Source of the DNA: Pseudomonas citronellolis
GTDB lineage: Bacteria; Pseudomonadota; Gammaproteobacteria; Pseudomonadales; Pseudomonadaceae
Assembly: GCF_900112375.1 (NCBI RefSeq)
Contig: NZ_FOLS01000008.1
Span: 62,001-126,000, forward strand
Direction: 5' to 3'
DNA length: 64,000 nt
The notes under the pieces are model-generated. The model was given only the letters and a program-made list of their open reading frames with translations, was not told the origin of the DNA and ran no database searches. The position numbers and the translations under genes are program-made. Below, piece after piece: positions 1 to 8,254 of the stretch (position 1 is the first letter of the stretch; each line of letters begins with the position of its first letter).

Positions 1-1
1 C

Positions 2-2227
2 CATCCCTACGTGCGGGTGCACCAGGCCTACAAGGACAGCTTCGCCGCGGGCAACCGCGTGACCATCCTGGTTGAGGCCCGCCAGGGGGACATCCTGCGC
101 GGCGACATCCTCGCCGAGGTCCAGCGCATCACCCTGGCGCTGCGCAAGGTCGAGGGCGTCAATCCCCAGCAGATCGTCTCCATCGCCTCGCGCAAGCTGA
201 AGCGGGTGGAGGCCTCCAGCGAGGGCATCGAGACGCAGCCGCTGATGGGCGAGCAGGTCCCGCGCAGCGAGGCCGAGCTGCGCACCCTGCGCCAGGCGAT
301 CCTCAACAATTCGATGGTCTACGGCCTGTTCGTCGATCGCGACTTCGGCTCGACGCTGATCCAGGTGGACTTCTATGACCACCTGGTGAACTACAAGGCG
401 ATCTTCCCGCAGATCCAGGCGATCCTCGATGCCTCGCCGATCAAGGACCAGGTCAGCCTGCACCTGGTGGGGGAGCCGATCCTCTATGGCTGGGTCGCCC
501 ATTACCTCCCGGAAACCCTCGGCCTGTCGCTCCTCTCGCTCGGGGCGATGCTGGTGCTGCTGTTCGTCTTCAGCCGTACCTGGCGGGGGACGCTGCTGCC
601 GCTGATCGCGGGGACCATCTCGGGTACCTGGGCCCTGGGCATCAGCGCTTTGCTGGGCTACAACTGGGACCCGCTGGTGGTCGTGGTGGCCTTCATCATC
701 ACGGCCCGGGCCTTCTCCCATTCGGTGCAGCTGATCACCCGTTTCGACGACCTCGCCGTCGATGGCCAGGTGACCCCGCGGCGCGCCGCCGAGCAGGCCA
801 TGGCCGAGCTGTTCCGCCCCAGCATGCTCGGGCTCTACGCCGATGCCGGCGCCATCCTCTGCGTGATGCTGACGCCGATCCCCCTGCTGCACAAGGTGGC
901 GATCATCGGCGCCGTGTGGGTCATGAGCATCGCCGTGTCGGCGGTGGTGATGACGCCGATCCTGTTGTCCTGGATCCGGCGCCCGCAAGGCTTCGTGCAC
1001 CCGCTGAACCTCGATTTCATCCTGCGCGCCGTGCTGCGGGCTGCCTCGCTGCTGGTTTCGACCAGGGCCCGCTACTGGGTGGCGCCGGTGTGCCTGCTGC
1101 TGCTCTGCGGGCTGCTGTTCGAGGCCTCGCGCATCCAGGTCGGCGATGCCAGCGACGGCTCGCCGATCCTCTGGCAGGACGCGCCGTTCAATCGCGACAG
1201 CGCCCTGGTCAATCGCCTCTACCCGGGCTCCGAGCAGATGTTCGTGGTCATCGAGGGACATGGGCCGGACGCCCTGAAGGCGCCCGAGGTGCTGGACTGG
1301 GCGCAGCGCTTCTCCCGCTACATGGAGCGCCAGCCCGAAATAGGCGGAAGCGTCTCGCTGGCCGACCTGGTGGTGGACATCCGCCGCAATCTCTACGAGG
1401 GCAACCCGCGTTACCGCGAGCTGGGCGCTTCGCAGACCGAGAACGGCGAGCTGATCAACTTCTACCTGCAGGGTGCCGCGCCGGAGGACATGGCGCAGTA
1501 CGCGGACCGCCAGTTCCGCAATGGCGCCATCACGCTGTTCTTCCGTGACCACAAGGGCGAAACCCTGCGCAATGCCATCCACTATGCCCAGGCATTCATC
1601 GCCGGGAATCCGCTGAAGCAGGCCGACGTCAAGCTGGCCGGCGGCAGCCTGGGGGTGATCGCCGCGGTCAACGAGGTGCTGCTCAGGGACCAGATCGAGG
1701 CCATCGCCCTGGCCTTCCTGGTGGTCGTGGTCTGCTGCCTGGTGGTCTACCGCTCTTCCGTCAGCGGCATCTTCTTCATCATCCCGGTGCTGGTCTCCAA
1801 CGTCGTCACCTTCGCCTTCATGTCCTGGCAGGGCATCGGCATGAGCATCAGCACGCTGCCGGTGGTCGCGCTGGGCATCGGGCTGGGCGTCGATTACGCC
1901 TTCTACATCGTCGACTCGATCAAGGAGTTCCTGGAGAAGCGCCCCGATGCGACGCCGCTGGAGGCCGTGCTGCAGTCCATCGGCTCGGCCGGTAGAGGCG
2001 TGCTGCTGACAGCCTTCACGCTCGCGGCGGGGGTTCTGCTGTGGACGCTTTCCTCGTTGCGCTTCCAGGCCGAGATGGGGCTGCTGATCGGCCTCTGGCT
2101 CATGGTTTCCGCCTTCACATCGCTGTTCGTCATGCCCGCCCTCGCGCTGGTGTTCAAGCCCAGGTTCATCTTCGCCGCGCCGCTTGAGGAGGAGCGGTGC
2201 GCCCCGGGTATCCAGACCAGCGGCTGA
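2..2227 (+). CDS. RND-superfamily (MMPL/COG1033) exporter, 5' end outside window
   Basis: Inner-membrane proton-driven transporter of the RND superfamily, of the type linked to lipid-like substrates. The reading frame is open from the first bases of the window (HPYVRVHQAYKD...), so the N-terminus lies upstream; about 741 residues are visible. Hydrophobic clusters occur at about residues 175-190, 220-235, 275-320 and 350-370, with a second set after residue 560. The second set carries GIGLGVDYAFYIVDSIKEF, the Gly-rich/Asp motif typical of the transmembrane core of this family. Soluble loops lie between the two sets. The stop lies 55 bases before a DUF1302 gene, followed by DUF1329; this trio recurs in proteobacterial catabolic clusters (family knowledge). 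The substrate is unknown. Export or uptake of a hydrophobic substrate for the downstream acyl-CoA pathway is inferred. Confidence 0.88.
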   Translation, partial: HPYVRVHQAYKDSFAAGNRVTILVEARQGDILRGDILAEVQRITLALRKVEGVNPQQIVSIASRKLKRVEASSEGIETQPLMGEQVPRSEAELRTLRQAILNNSMVYGLFVDRDFGSTLIQVDFYDHLVNYKAIFPQIQAILDASPIKDQVSLHLVGEPILYGWVAHYLPETLGLSLLSLGAMLVLLFVFSRTWRGTLLPLIAGTISGTWALGISALLGYNWDPLVVVVAFIITARAFSHSVQLITRFDDLAVDGQVTPRRAAEQAMAELFRPSMLGLYADAGAILCVMLTPIPLLHKVAIIGAVWVMSIAVSAVVMTPILLSWIRRPQGFVHPLNLDFILRAVLRAASLLVSTRARYWVAPVCLLLLCGLLFEASRIQVGDASDGSPILWQDAPFNRDSALVNRLYPGSEQMFVVIEGHGPDALKAPEVLDWAQRFSRYMERQPEIGGSVSLADLVVDIRRNLYEGNPRYRELGASQTENGELINFYLQGAAPEDMAQYADRQFRNGAITLFFRDHKGETLRNAIHYAQAFIAGNPLKQADVKLAGGSLGVIAAVNEVLLRDQIEAIALAFLVVVVCCLVVYRSSVSGIFFIIPVLVSNVVTFAFMSWQGIGMSISTLPVVALGIGLGVDYAFYIVDSIKEFLEKRPDATPLEAVLQSIGSAGRGVLLTAFTLAAGVLLWTLSSLRFQAEMGLLIGLWLMVSAFTSLFVMPALALVFKPRFIFAAPLEEERCAPGIQTSG

Positions 2228-2259
2228 GCGACTGACGTTCGTTGCTACCTGCCGTCAAT

Positions 2260-2267
2260 AACAACAA
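2260..2267 (+). promoter_or_regulatory. Crc/Hfq-type CA motif in DUF1302 leader
   Basis: AACAACAA sits immediately 5' of the GAGAGG Shine-Dalgarno (2269-2274) of the DUF1302 gene. AANAANAA near a ribosome-binding site is the known Hfq/Crc target for catabolite repression in Pseudomonas. It fits the consensus exactly, but no binding is shown here. Confidence 0.5.
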
Positions 2268-2282
2268 TGAGAGGTGTATCGA

Positions 2283-3818
2283 ATGCAATCCAGAAGACCG
2301 ATTGCGAGACCGTCCTGGGCCCTGGCCCTGCTGCCTTTGAGCATGTTGCCCTGCGGGGCGCAGGCGATGGACTACGGAAATGACGATTTCGGCTTCAGCC
2401 TGGGGGGCTACATCAGGGGCTGGACTTCCTTCAACCTCAAGGACGCGCCGGAAACCCACGGCGACGACAAGGGCAAGCTGTCCATGCTGCGGACGTCGCT
2501 GTTGCTGGATGCCGATGCGGTCACCGGGCCCTTGAGCTGGAAGGCCATCACCCGTGTCGACAAGGAGGTGATGACCGACTACCAGCGGGACCTGCAGGAC
2601 CTCAACCGCTCCATGGTCAACACCGGCTTCCGCGGCCGCGGCAGCGACCTCATGGACCAGTACGACCGGGCCGAGCTGCGCGAATTCTATTTCGACTACG
2701 AGAAGGACCGGGTGAAGGTCCGTGTCGGCAAGCAGCAGGTGGTCTGGGGGGAGACCGACTTCTTCCGCGCCATGGACGTCGTGCAGGGCTTCGACTATCG
2801 CTGGCGCTCCTTCCTCGAGCCGGAGAACGAGGAGCTGCGCAAGCCGCTGATCATGGTCAACACCACGATCCAGGTGCCCGAAGCCGACGGCTCCCTGCAG
2901 GTGCTGCTGCGCCCGGGGCTGGATGCGCATAACGCCATAGGCAACAGCGTGGACTTCTATGGCGGGCGCTGGGCGCCGCAGCCGTACCGGGGGACCGATT
3001 TCTACTCGCTGCTCGACACCGACTACGAGCATTCGGCAGGCGACAACCGGAAGGTGACCGGCGGGCTGCGCTGGGCGGGGATCATCGGCGACGTCAACTA
3101 CTCGCTGGCCTGGCTCAAGTCCTATCAGGGCGACCCGGTCGTCAACTCGCGCTTCAACCCCTACCACGACACGCCCAAGGGCGTGCTGGGGGACCTGATC
3201 TACCCCGAGATCACCGTCTGGGGGGCAACCGCCAGCACCTACGTGCCGGCAGCGGATGCCGTGTTTTCCACCGAGCTGGTCTATACCCAGGACGCCGCGT
3301 TCAACTACGGCAGCGAGCCGCTGGCGCCGGGCCTGCCACCGGGCTTCAGCGGCCTCATGCGCAAGGACACCTTCACCACCATGCTGCGCATGGACAAGAC
3401 GGTGGACCTGTCCCGCTTCCTGGGCACCAGCCGGCCGTCCTTCCTTTCGGCCCAGCTGTTCAACACCCGGGTGCTCGGTTTTTCCGAGGACGACGACCTG
3501 GTTGCGCTGGCCGCCTACACCGCCAAGAAGAAGCGTGACACCACGATCTTCACCACCGTGCTGCAGGCCAACTACCGCAACGACACCATCAACCCGTCGC
3601 TGGCCGGCGGCGTCGACCTGTCGGGGGACGGTGGCTTCCTGATACCGGCGGTGGAGTTCGCCATGGGCGACAAGTGGCGGCTGCGCGCCGAAGCCGACCT
3701 GTTCTTCGCCGCGGGCAACAGCAACGACTCCGCCCAGGAAGACAACGGCGCCACCCGGCTGTTCGGCTACTTCGACACCCACGACCAGCTGGTGCTGCGT
3801 CTGACCCGTCAATTCTAG
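2283..3818 (+). CDS. DUF1302 family outer-membrane/periplasmic protein
   Basis: Exported protein of the DUF1302 family, 511 aa from ATG 2283. That start is preferred over the in-frame GTG at 2274 because GAGAGG (2269-2274) is spaced 8 bases from the ATG. Residues 1 to about 28 form a signal peptide (basic start, hydrophobic core, cleavage near CGAQA). The rest is rich in alternating aromatic/polar stretches and ends in a terminal Phe (LVLRLTRQF), as expected of an outer-membrane beta-barrel. It is placed between the RND gene and DUF1329. The function of the family is not established; a channel or lipid-handling partner of the RND pump is inferred from the conserved neighbourhood. Confidence 0.85.
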   Translation: MQSRRPIARPSWALALLPLSMLPCGAQAMDYGNDDFGFSLGGYIRGWTSFNLKDAPETHGDDKGKLSMLRTSLLLDADAVTGPLSWKAITRVDKEVMTDYQRDLQDLNRSMVNTGFRGRGSDLMDQYDRAELREFYFDYEKDRVKVRVGKQQVVWGETDFFRAMDVVQGFDYRWRSFLEPENEELRKPLIMVNTTIQVPEADGSLQVLLRPGLDAHNAIGNSVDFYGGRWAPQPYRGTDFYSLLDTDYEHSAGDNRKVTGGLRWAGIIGDVNYSLAWLKSYQGDPVVNSRFNPYHDTPKGVLGDLIYPEITVWGATASTYVPAADAVFSTELVYTQDAAFNYGSEPLAPGLPPGFSGLMRKDTFTTMLRMDKTVDLSRFLGTSRPSFLSAQLFNTRVLGFSEDDDLVALAAYTAKKKRDTTIFTTVLQANYRNDTINPSLAGGVDLSGDGGFLIPAVEFAMGDKWRLRAEADLFFAAGNSNDSAQEDNGATRLFGYFDTHDQLVLRLTRQF

Positions 3819-3833
3819 TTCTGGTGAAAAACG

Positions 3834-5087
3834 ATGAACGTACTTTTCAAGTATGCCGCCTTCGCATTGGCCTTCGGCCTGGCCACCTCGGCCGCGGCCA
3901 CGGAACTGGCGGCTGGCACCCGCATCGACAAGAGCAATCTCGACAAGGTGCTGGGCGATACCTTCGAAGGCAAGCCGCTGAAGGAACTGCTGACCGAGAA
4001 GGTCCAGTGGCAGATCAGGAACTACAACCTGGGGCTCACCCTGGCGGCTTCCAAACCCGTGGCGCTGGACCCGGCCTACCTCAAGGCCAGCGCCGACAAC
4101 GCCGGCAAGGTGACTTTCGACAAGGCCACCCGCACGGTGAAGGGTTGGGAAAAGGGCGTGCCTTTCCCGCAGATCGATGAGAAGGACCCGGACGCCGGGG
4201 ACAAGATCGTCTGGAACTTCATCTACGGCCGCCCCATGGGCGACTCCCAGGAACTGAAGAACTTCCACTACATCCTGATCGATGCGAAGACCGGCGTCGA
4301 ACGCGTGCAGCGCTACCGCCTGGACCGCTTCTATACCCGTGGCCGGCTCAACGGGCCGGCGAGCATCGGCGACGACTTCATGCTGCAGAACACCCTGCTG
4401 TTCGCCGAGGCGCCGCAGGACATCAAGGGGATCGGTACCTACACCAAGCGCTATGCCGATGGCTTCAAGATCGACGATGTCTGGGCCTATGTGAAATCGG
4501 TGCGGCGCGTACGGCGGATCTCCGGCAATGCCTGGATGGACCCGGTAGGGGGGCTGGACATCCTGGGCGATGACATCGACGTCTGGGACTCGCCGCCGAA
4601 TTGGTACAAGAGCATCAAGCTGGTCGGCAAGCGCTGGATCCTCGCCGTGACCGATACGCCCAATACCGTGGGCAGCGAAGGGCAGGGCCCCGCGGCGCAG
4701 TTCCCCTGGCTGGACGTCTCCACCGCGCCCTACTGGAACCCGAACCCCAAGCTGGGCTGGCAGCCCCGCGAGGTCTGGGTGCTGGAGGGCACGCCGCCGG
4801 ATGCCCACCCGTACGGCAAGAAGATTCTCTACGTCGACGTCCAGGCCAATCGCCCGCTGATGTCCGAGATCTACGACAAGAACGGCGAGTTCTGGCGCTT
4901 CCACCACATGCAGCAGCAGTCCATCACCGGCGAGGACAGCTACAAGGCGATCCTTCCCGTGCAGGGCGAGCAGATCGACTTCAAGCGCCAGCACGCGACC
5001 AACTTCGTCTCGACCTACGTGGTCAACCGCAAGGGCGCCAAGGAGTCCGATTTCTCCCTGGGCAAACTGGAAGCGGCCGGCAAGTGA
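3834..5087 (+). CDS. DUF1329 family exported protein
   Basis: Periplasmic or outer-membrane-associated protein of 417 aa. Residues 1-22 form a signal peptide (MNVLFKYAAFALAFGLATSAAA). The mature part is the DUF1329 domain, a LolA/LolB-like fold according to family knowledge, which suggests binding of a lipophilic ligand. It starts 15 bases after the DUF1302 stop, with only a weak ribosome-binding site (GGTGAAAAACG), so translational coupling is likely. It is the third gene of the RND-DUF1302-DUF1329 unit. The biochemical role is unknown. Transfer of a hydrophobic substrate between outer membrane and RND pump is an inference only. Confidence 0.85.
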   Translation: MNVLFKYAAFALAFGLATSAAATELAAGTRIDKSNLDKVLGDTFEGKPLKELLTEKVQWQIRNYNLGLTLAASKPVALDPAYLKASADNAGKVTFDKATRTVKGWEKGVPFPQIDEKDPDAGDKIVWNFIYGRPMGDSQELKNFHYILIDAKTGVERVQRYRLDRFYTRGRLNGPASIGDDFMLQNTLLFAEAPQDIKGIGTYTKRYADGFKIDDVWAYVKSVRRVRRISGNAWMDPVGGLDILGDDIDVWDSPPNWYKSIKLVGKRWILAVTDTPNTVGSEGQGPAAQFPWLDVSTAPYWNPNPKLGWQPREVWVLEGTPPDAHPYGKKILYVDVQANRPLMSEIYDKNGEFWRFHHMQQQSITGEDSYKAILPVQGEQIDFKRQHATNFVSTYVVNRKGAKESDFSLGKLEAAGK

Positions 5088-5094
5088 CGGCAGG

Positions 5095-5118
5095 GTCGCC
5101 GGCCCCCGGGCCGGCGAC
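5095..5118 (+). other. intercistronic hairpin before first ACAD
   Basis: Perfect 10-bp stem (GTCGCCGGCC / GGCCGGCGAC) with a 4-base loop between DUF1329 and the ACAD gene. There is no T-run, so a processing or stabilising stem is more likely than a terminator. A matching stem lies before the second ACAD copy at 8211-8230. Confidence 0.6.
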
Positions 5119-5145
5119 TCCATGACAACAATAGGAGCCAAGGCG

Positions 5146-6324
5146 ATGACCCTCTGTAACCTTCCCCCCCAACAGTGGCCTGCCGAACCCAAGGTACAGC
5201 TCAGCCCCTGGGCCTGCGAGCCGCCGCTGGACGAGGAGTCCGAAGCGTTCCGCCAGAGCCTGCGCCAGTTCGCCAGCAAGACCATGCGCCCCATCGGCCA
5301 GGAACTGGACCGCCTGGGCGCCGAGCAGGTGGCGGCCAAGAGCCCGCGCCTGTACGAGGAACTCGGCTGGGGCGATGCCGGCCTGGCTATCGCGGCGGCT
5401 GCGCGCATGTTGCCGCTGTACATGGCGGCCAAGCTGGGCAACCGGTTCGTGCTCGATGAATATTCCGAGCAACTGATCGGCTGCTGGGGCATCACCGAGC
5501 CGGATCATGGCAGCGACTCGCTGGATGCCAGCCGGCAGGTCTTCCACCCCCAGGGCAGCTATGGCCGGCCCAACTGCGTGGCGCGGGTCAGCAACGGGCA
5601 ACTGGTGATCAACGGGCAGAAATCCGCCTGGGTCTCCAACGGCTGTATCGCCGACCTCTGCGTGCTCTATTGCGCCGCCGACACGCCCAACGGCCCGGAT
5701 ACCCAGCGCGGTTACTGCGTGGTAGTGCCGACCGACCTGCCGGGTGTGTCCCTCGGCAAGCCTCTGGAGAAGCTCGGCCAGCGTCCGCTGCCCCAGGGCG
5801 AGCTGTACTTCGACAACGTCAAGGTCAGCCTCGACCACGTGCTGGCCGGGCCGGACGACTACAAGCGCGCCGTCTACGCCATCCACACCGACGCCAACCT
5901 GCTGATGGCCGCCACCTTCACCGGCGTGGCGCGCTCGGCCTATGACCATGCCCTGGCCTACGCCCACGAACGCAAGCAGGGCGGCCTGCCGATCATCCGT
6001 CACCAGGACGTGGCGCGCCGGCTGTTCCACATGCTGCGCAAGGTCGAGGCGGCCCAGGCGCTGACCCGCCGCGTGGCCCGCTTCAACGCCCTGGCGCCGG
6101 TGCCGGCGCTGCAGGCGGCGATGCTGGCCAAGGTCACTGCCACCGAGCACGCCTTCGAGGTGGCCAGTGACGCCATCCAGATGTTCGGCGGCAACGGCCT
6201 GACCCGCGAGTACCCGGTGGAGAAGATCTTCCGCGACGCCCGCGCCTCGATGATCGAGGACGGCTGCAACCAGGTCCTGGCGATCAAGGGTGGCTACAGC
6301 CTGCTCGATCCGGAGTGGCTGTAA
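5146..6324 (+). CDS. acyl-CoA dehydrogenase, copy 1 with internal deletion
   Basis: FAD-dependent acyl-CoA dehydrogenase, 392 aa from ATG 5146. This start is chosen because AGGAG (5133-5137) is 8 bases upstream and it matches the start of the paralogue at 8255. ATG 5122 would add eight residues without a Shine-Dalgarno. The mid-domain motif WGITEPDHGSDS and the C-terminal helical region with SMIEDGCNQ, where the catalytic Glu is expected, are present. Compared with copy 2 it lacks 32 residues between RLY and EELGWG in the N-terminal helical domain, plus one residue near VSNGC. About 20 other residues differ. Loss of two helices may impair folding, so this could be an inactive copy. It is the last gene before the terminator at 6476. 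Confidence 0.9.
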   Translation: MTLCNLPPQQWPAEPKVQLSPWACEPPLDEESEAFRQSLRQFASKTMRPIGQELDRLGAEQVAAKSPRLYEELGWGDAGLAIAAAARMLPLYMAAKLGNRFVLDEYSEQLIGCWGITEPDHGSDSLDASRQVFHPQGSYGRPNCVARVSNGQLVINGQKSAWVSNGCIADLCVLYCAADTPNGPDTQRGYCVVVPTDLPGVSLGKPLEKLGQRPLPQGELYFDNVKVSLDHVLAGPDDYKRAVYAIHTDANLLMAATFTGVARSAYDHALAYAHERKQGGLPIIRHQDVARRLFHMLRKVEAAQALTRRVARFNALAPVPALQAAMLAKVTATEHAFEVASDAIQMFGGNGLTREYPVEKIFRDARASMIEDGCNQVLAIKGGYSLLDPEWL

Positions 6325-6475
6325 CGGACGACGCGATGGCGCTGGCATGAGTTCATCGCTGCTGAAGCCCTTCCGGTAGCGCGTGCCGGCACGGCATGCT
6401 GCGCACTGACGCCGATCCCTCATGGCAGTGGCCGTCGCGGCACTGCTCTCCCTGTCGTGTCCCGCTCGATACCCG

Positions 6476-6507
6476 GGTGGCACCGCCCCGGTGCCACCTG
6501 TTTTTTT
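6476..6507 (+). terminator. rho-independent terminator after ACAD copy 1
   Basis: Perfect 9-bp stem GGTGGCACC / GGTGCCACC, 5-base loop, then TG and seven T. It closes the RND-DUF1302-DUF1329-ACAD transcription unit and separates it from the PAS gene. The rest of 6325-6582 holds no gene that I can support. Confidence 0.9.
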
Positions 6508-6582
6508 AGTTACCCGACATTCCTGGCGGCCTGCCGCATCGATCGAGGGAGGCCGTAATCACCCTTCACCTGGGAGCTGATC

Positions 6583-7875
6583 ATGTATCTGTTTTCTTCT
6601 GCAGTTCTGGTTCGCAACCTGCTGCGCCGGCTTGTTGCCCTGATGGGGAACGACGCCACGGTCACGGGTTCCGACCGTCAGTTGGCCTTGCAGGCGGAAA
6701 GCGCCGTGCAACGCCTCCAACAGCGCCTGGCCGAACTCGATTCGCAGGTCGAGCAGGCGGTGGCCGAGCGGCGAGCTGCCTATGAGGCGAATGCGCGCCT
6801 GGCAGCCAGCCTCTCCCATGAGCGGAGCCGCTGCGAACTCCTGGCGGCCTGCGCCGAGGGTTGCTGGGAAGTGCTGGTTGCGGCGGGGGAGTCGCTGCCG
6901 ATGGAGGCTGGGCTGGCGTCGTCGGCAAACCTGCAGGCGCTGCTCGGGCTCGGTCCGTCGGCCCGGCTGGGCGACTTCTTCGCCAGCGCGCATCCCGAGG
7001 ACAGGGCAGGCCTGCAGCGGGCCGTTCTCGACAGCCTGAAGACGGAAATCGCGCACCACCCGCTGGAGTGCCGTCTACGGGGGGCGGAGGGTGGCTACCG
7101 CTGGTTCCGGACCCACTGCGCCAGCCTGCGGGGGGAAGAGGGCAAGAGCACCCGCCTGGTGTGCACGCTGCGCGACATCCAGGATGAACGGCGCCAGGCC
7201 GAGGCGCTGGAGACCTGCGAGCAGCGTTTCCGGCTGATGGGCGAAACCATCCGCGAGGCGCTGTGGGAGATGGAAGTGGTCGAGGGCGACCCGGTGAACC
7301 CGCACAATAGGCTCTGGTGGTCGCCGCAGTACATCCGGCTGCTCGGCTTCGACGAGGCCGAAGCCTTTCCCGCGGAACTGGACAGCTGGGCTTCGCGCCT
7401 GCATCCGGAAGACAGCCGGCAGGCCCTGCAGGCCTTCGCCGAGTACATGACCCGCCGCGAGGCCTCCGGCCCGTTGGAGCTCATGTACCGGCTGCGGCTC
7501 AAGAGCGGCGACTACAGCTGGTTCCGCGCCCGCGGCATGGCGCATCGCGACGAGCATGGCGTGCCCCTGCGGGTGATGGGCTCGCTGGTCGATGCCCAGG
7601 GCGAGCACGAGGAGAACGAGCTGCGCCGCCTGCAGGCGCGGCAGCATGAAGTGCTGCAGGACAACCTGCAGAAGCTCGGGATGATCGTCGGCACCATCCA
7701 GGGGATTGCCACCCAGACCAACCTGCTGGCCCTCAATGCCGCCATCGAGGCAGCCCGTGCCGGTGATCTGGGGCGTGGCTTCGCGGTAGTCGCGGACGAG
7801 GTGCGCACCCTGGCGATCCGTACCACCGAGGCGACCCAGCAGGCCAAGGCGATGATGAACAGCGGCGCCCTGTAA
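6583..7875 (+). CDS. soluble PAS-PAS protein with short methyl-accepting chemotaxis signalling tip
   Basis: Cytoplasmic sensor of 430 aa with no clear membrane segment. Residues about 25-85 form a coiled coil rich in Leu, Glu and Arg. Two PAS/PAC-type domains follow at about 85-205 (with [11 protein letters not shown]) and 215-345 (with [15 protein letters not shown]). The C-terminus carries the chemoreceptor hairpin tip, [20 protein letters not shown] and [12 protein letters not shown], but the protein ends about 30 residues after it, so the signalling domain is much shorter than usual. The layout resembles P. aeruginosa BdlA (PAS-PAS-MCP). It lies between the two ACAD copies behind its own terminator, hinting at taxis or redox sensing linked to this catabolic locus. 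Partner proteins are not in the window. Confidence 0.82.
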   Translation: MYLFSSAVLVRNLLRRLVALMGNDATVTGSDRQLALQAESAVQRLQQRLAELDSQVEQAVAERRAAYEANARLAASLSHERSRCELLAACAEGCWEVLVAAGESLPMEAGLASSANLQALLGLGPSARLGDFFASAHPEDRAGLQRAVLDSLKTEIAHHPLECRLRGAEGGYRWFRTHCASLRGEEGKSTRLVCTLRDIQDERRQAEALETCEQRFRLMGETIREALWEMEVVEGDPVNPHNRLWWSPQYIRLLGFDEAEAFPAELDSWASRLHPEDSRQALQAFAEYMTRREASGPLELMYRLRLKSGDYSWFRARGMAHRDEHGVPLRVMGSLVDAQGEHEENELRRLQARQHEVLQDNLQKLGMIVGTIQGIATQTNLLALNAAIEAARAGDLGRGFAVVADEVRTLAIRTTEATQQAKAMMNSGAL

Positions 7876-7909
7876 GGCCGCCGATAGGGGGGAACTCCCC
7901 CCATCGGCC
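7876..7909 (+). terminator. strong hairpin after PAS gene
   Basis: CCGAT-A-GGGGGG, loop AACT, CCCCCC-ATCGG directly follows the stop codon. There is no T-run, so it is either a weak or rho-assisted terminator or an mRNA-stabilising stem. Confidence 0.5.
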
Positions 7910-8254
7910 ACCACTGCCGGGGGGACGTAGGCGTTCGGGTGAGTGGGCATGATCGTTCCCACATACAAGAACAATTAGCAGGTAGCACCCATGCCACGCC
8001 TACGAGCCGCACCCGCTGTTCGTCCAGCGGATGCCTTCGGCGCCCCCCGGTCCGCCGGCCATGGCGCCGACCACCCGTCCTTTTCCATGCAATGGCTCGA
8101 CCGCCTGTTCGGCGCCCTCGGCCCGTCGCTGACACGACTGCCCCGTCCATTCCGTCATCCGGCGCCGGCTCCATGCCTGGCCCTGGCCACGACCGGCAAG
8201 TGATTTCACTGCCGCCGGCTGGCCGGCGGCCTCAGCACAACAGGAGTCAATCTC
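7910..8254 (+). promoter_or_regulatory. leader region of second ACAD operon
   Basis: About 345 bases with no convincing gene. It contains AAGAACAA (7967-7974, CA-motif type). An open frame at 7991-8203 could encode 70 residues, but it is Pro/Arg-rich and matches nothing I recognise. It also has a perfect 8-bp stem at 8211-8230 (GCCGCCGG / CCGGCGGC), then ACAACAGGAG before the ATG at 8255. The bases CCGGCAAGTGA at 8193-8203 equal the last codons of the DUF1329 gene upstream of copy 1, suggesting the duplication began inside that gene. No promoter could be fixed with confidence. Confidence 0.4.

Noticed and set aside
5122-5145. Upstream ATG of ACAD copy 1
   Set aside because: No Shine-Dalgarno, and the paralogue starts at the position matching 5146.
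2166-5495. Very long open frame on the minus strand opposite DUF1302/DUF1329
   Set aside because: Composition is a GC-skewed mirror of the plus-strand genes, with no family motif; the plus-strand genes have signal peptides, ribosome sites and family matches.
7991-8203. 70-codon frame between PAS gene and ACAD copy 2
   Set aside because: Pro/Arg-rich, no homology; ends in a scar of DUF1329. Kept only as leader sequence.
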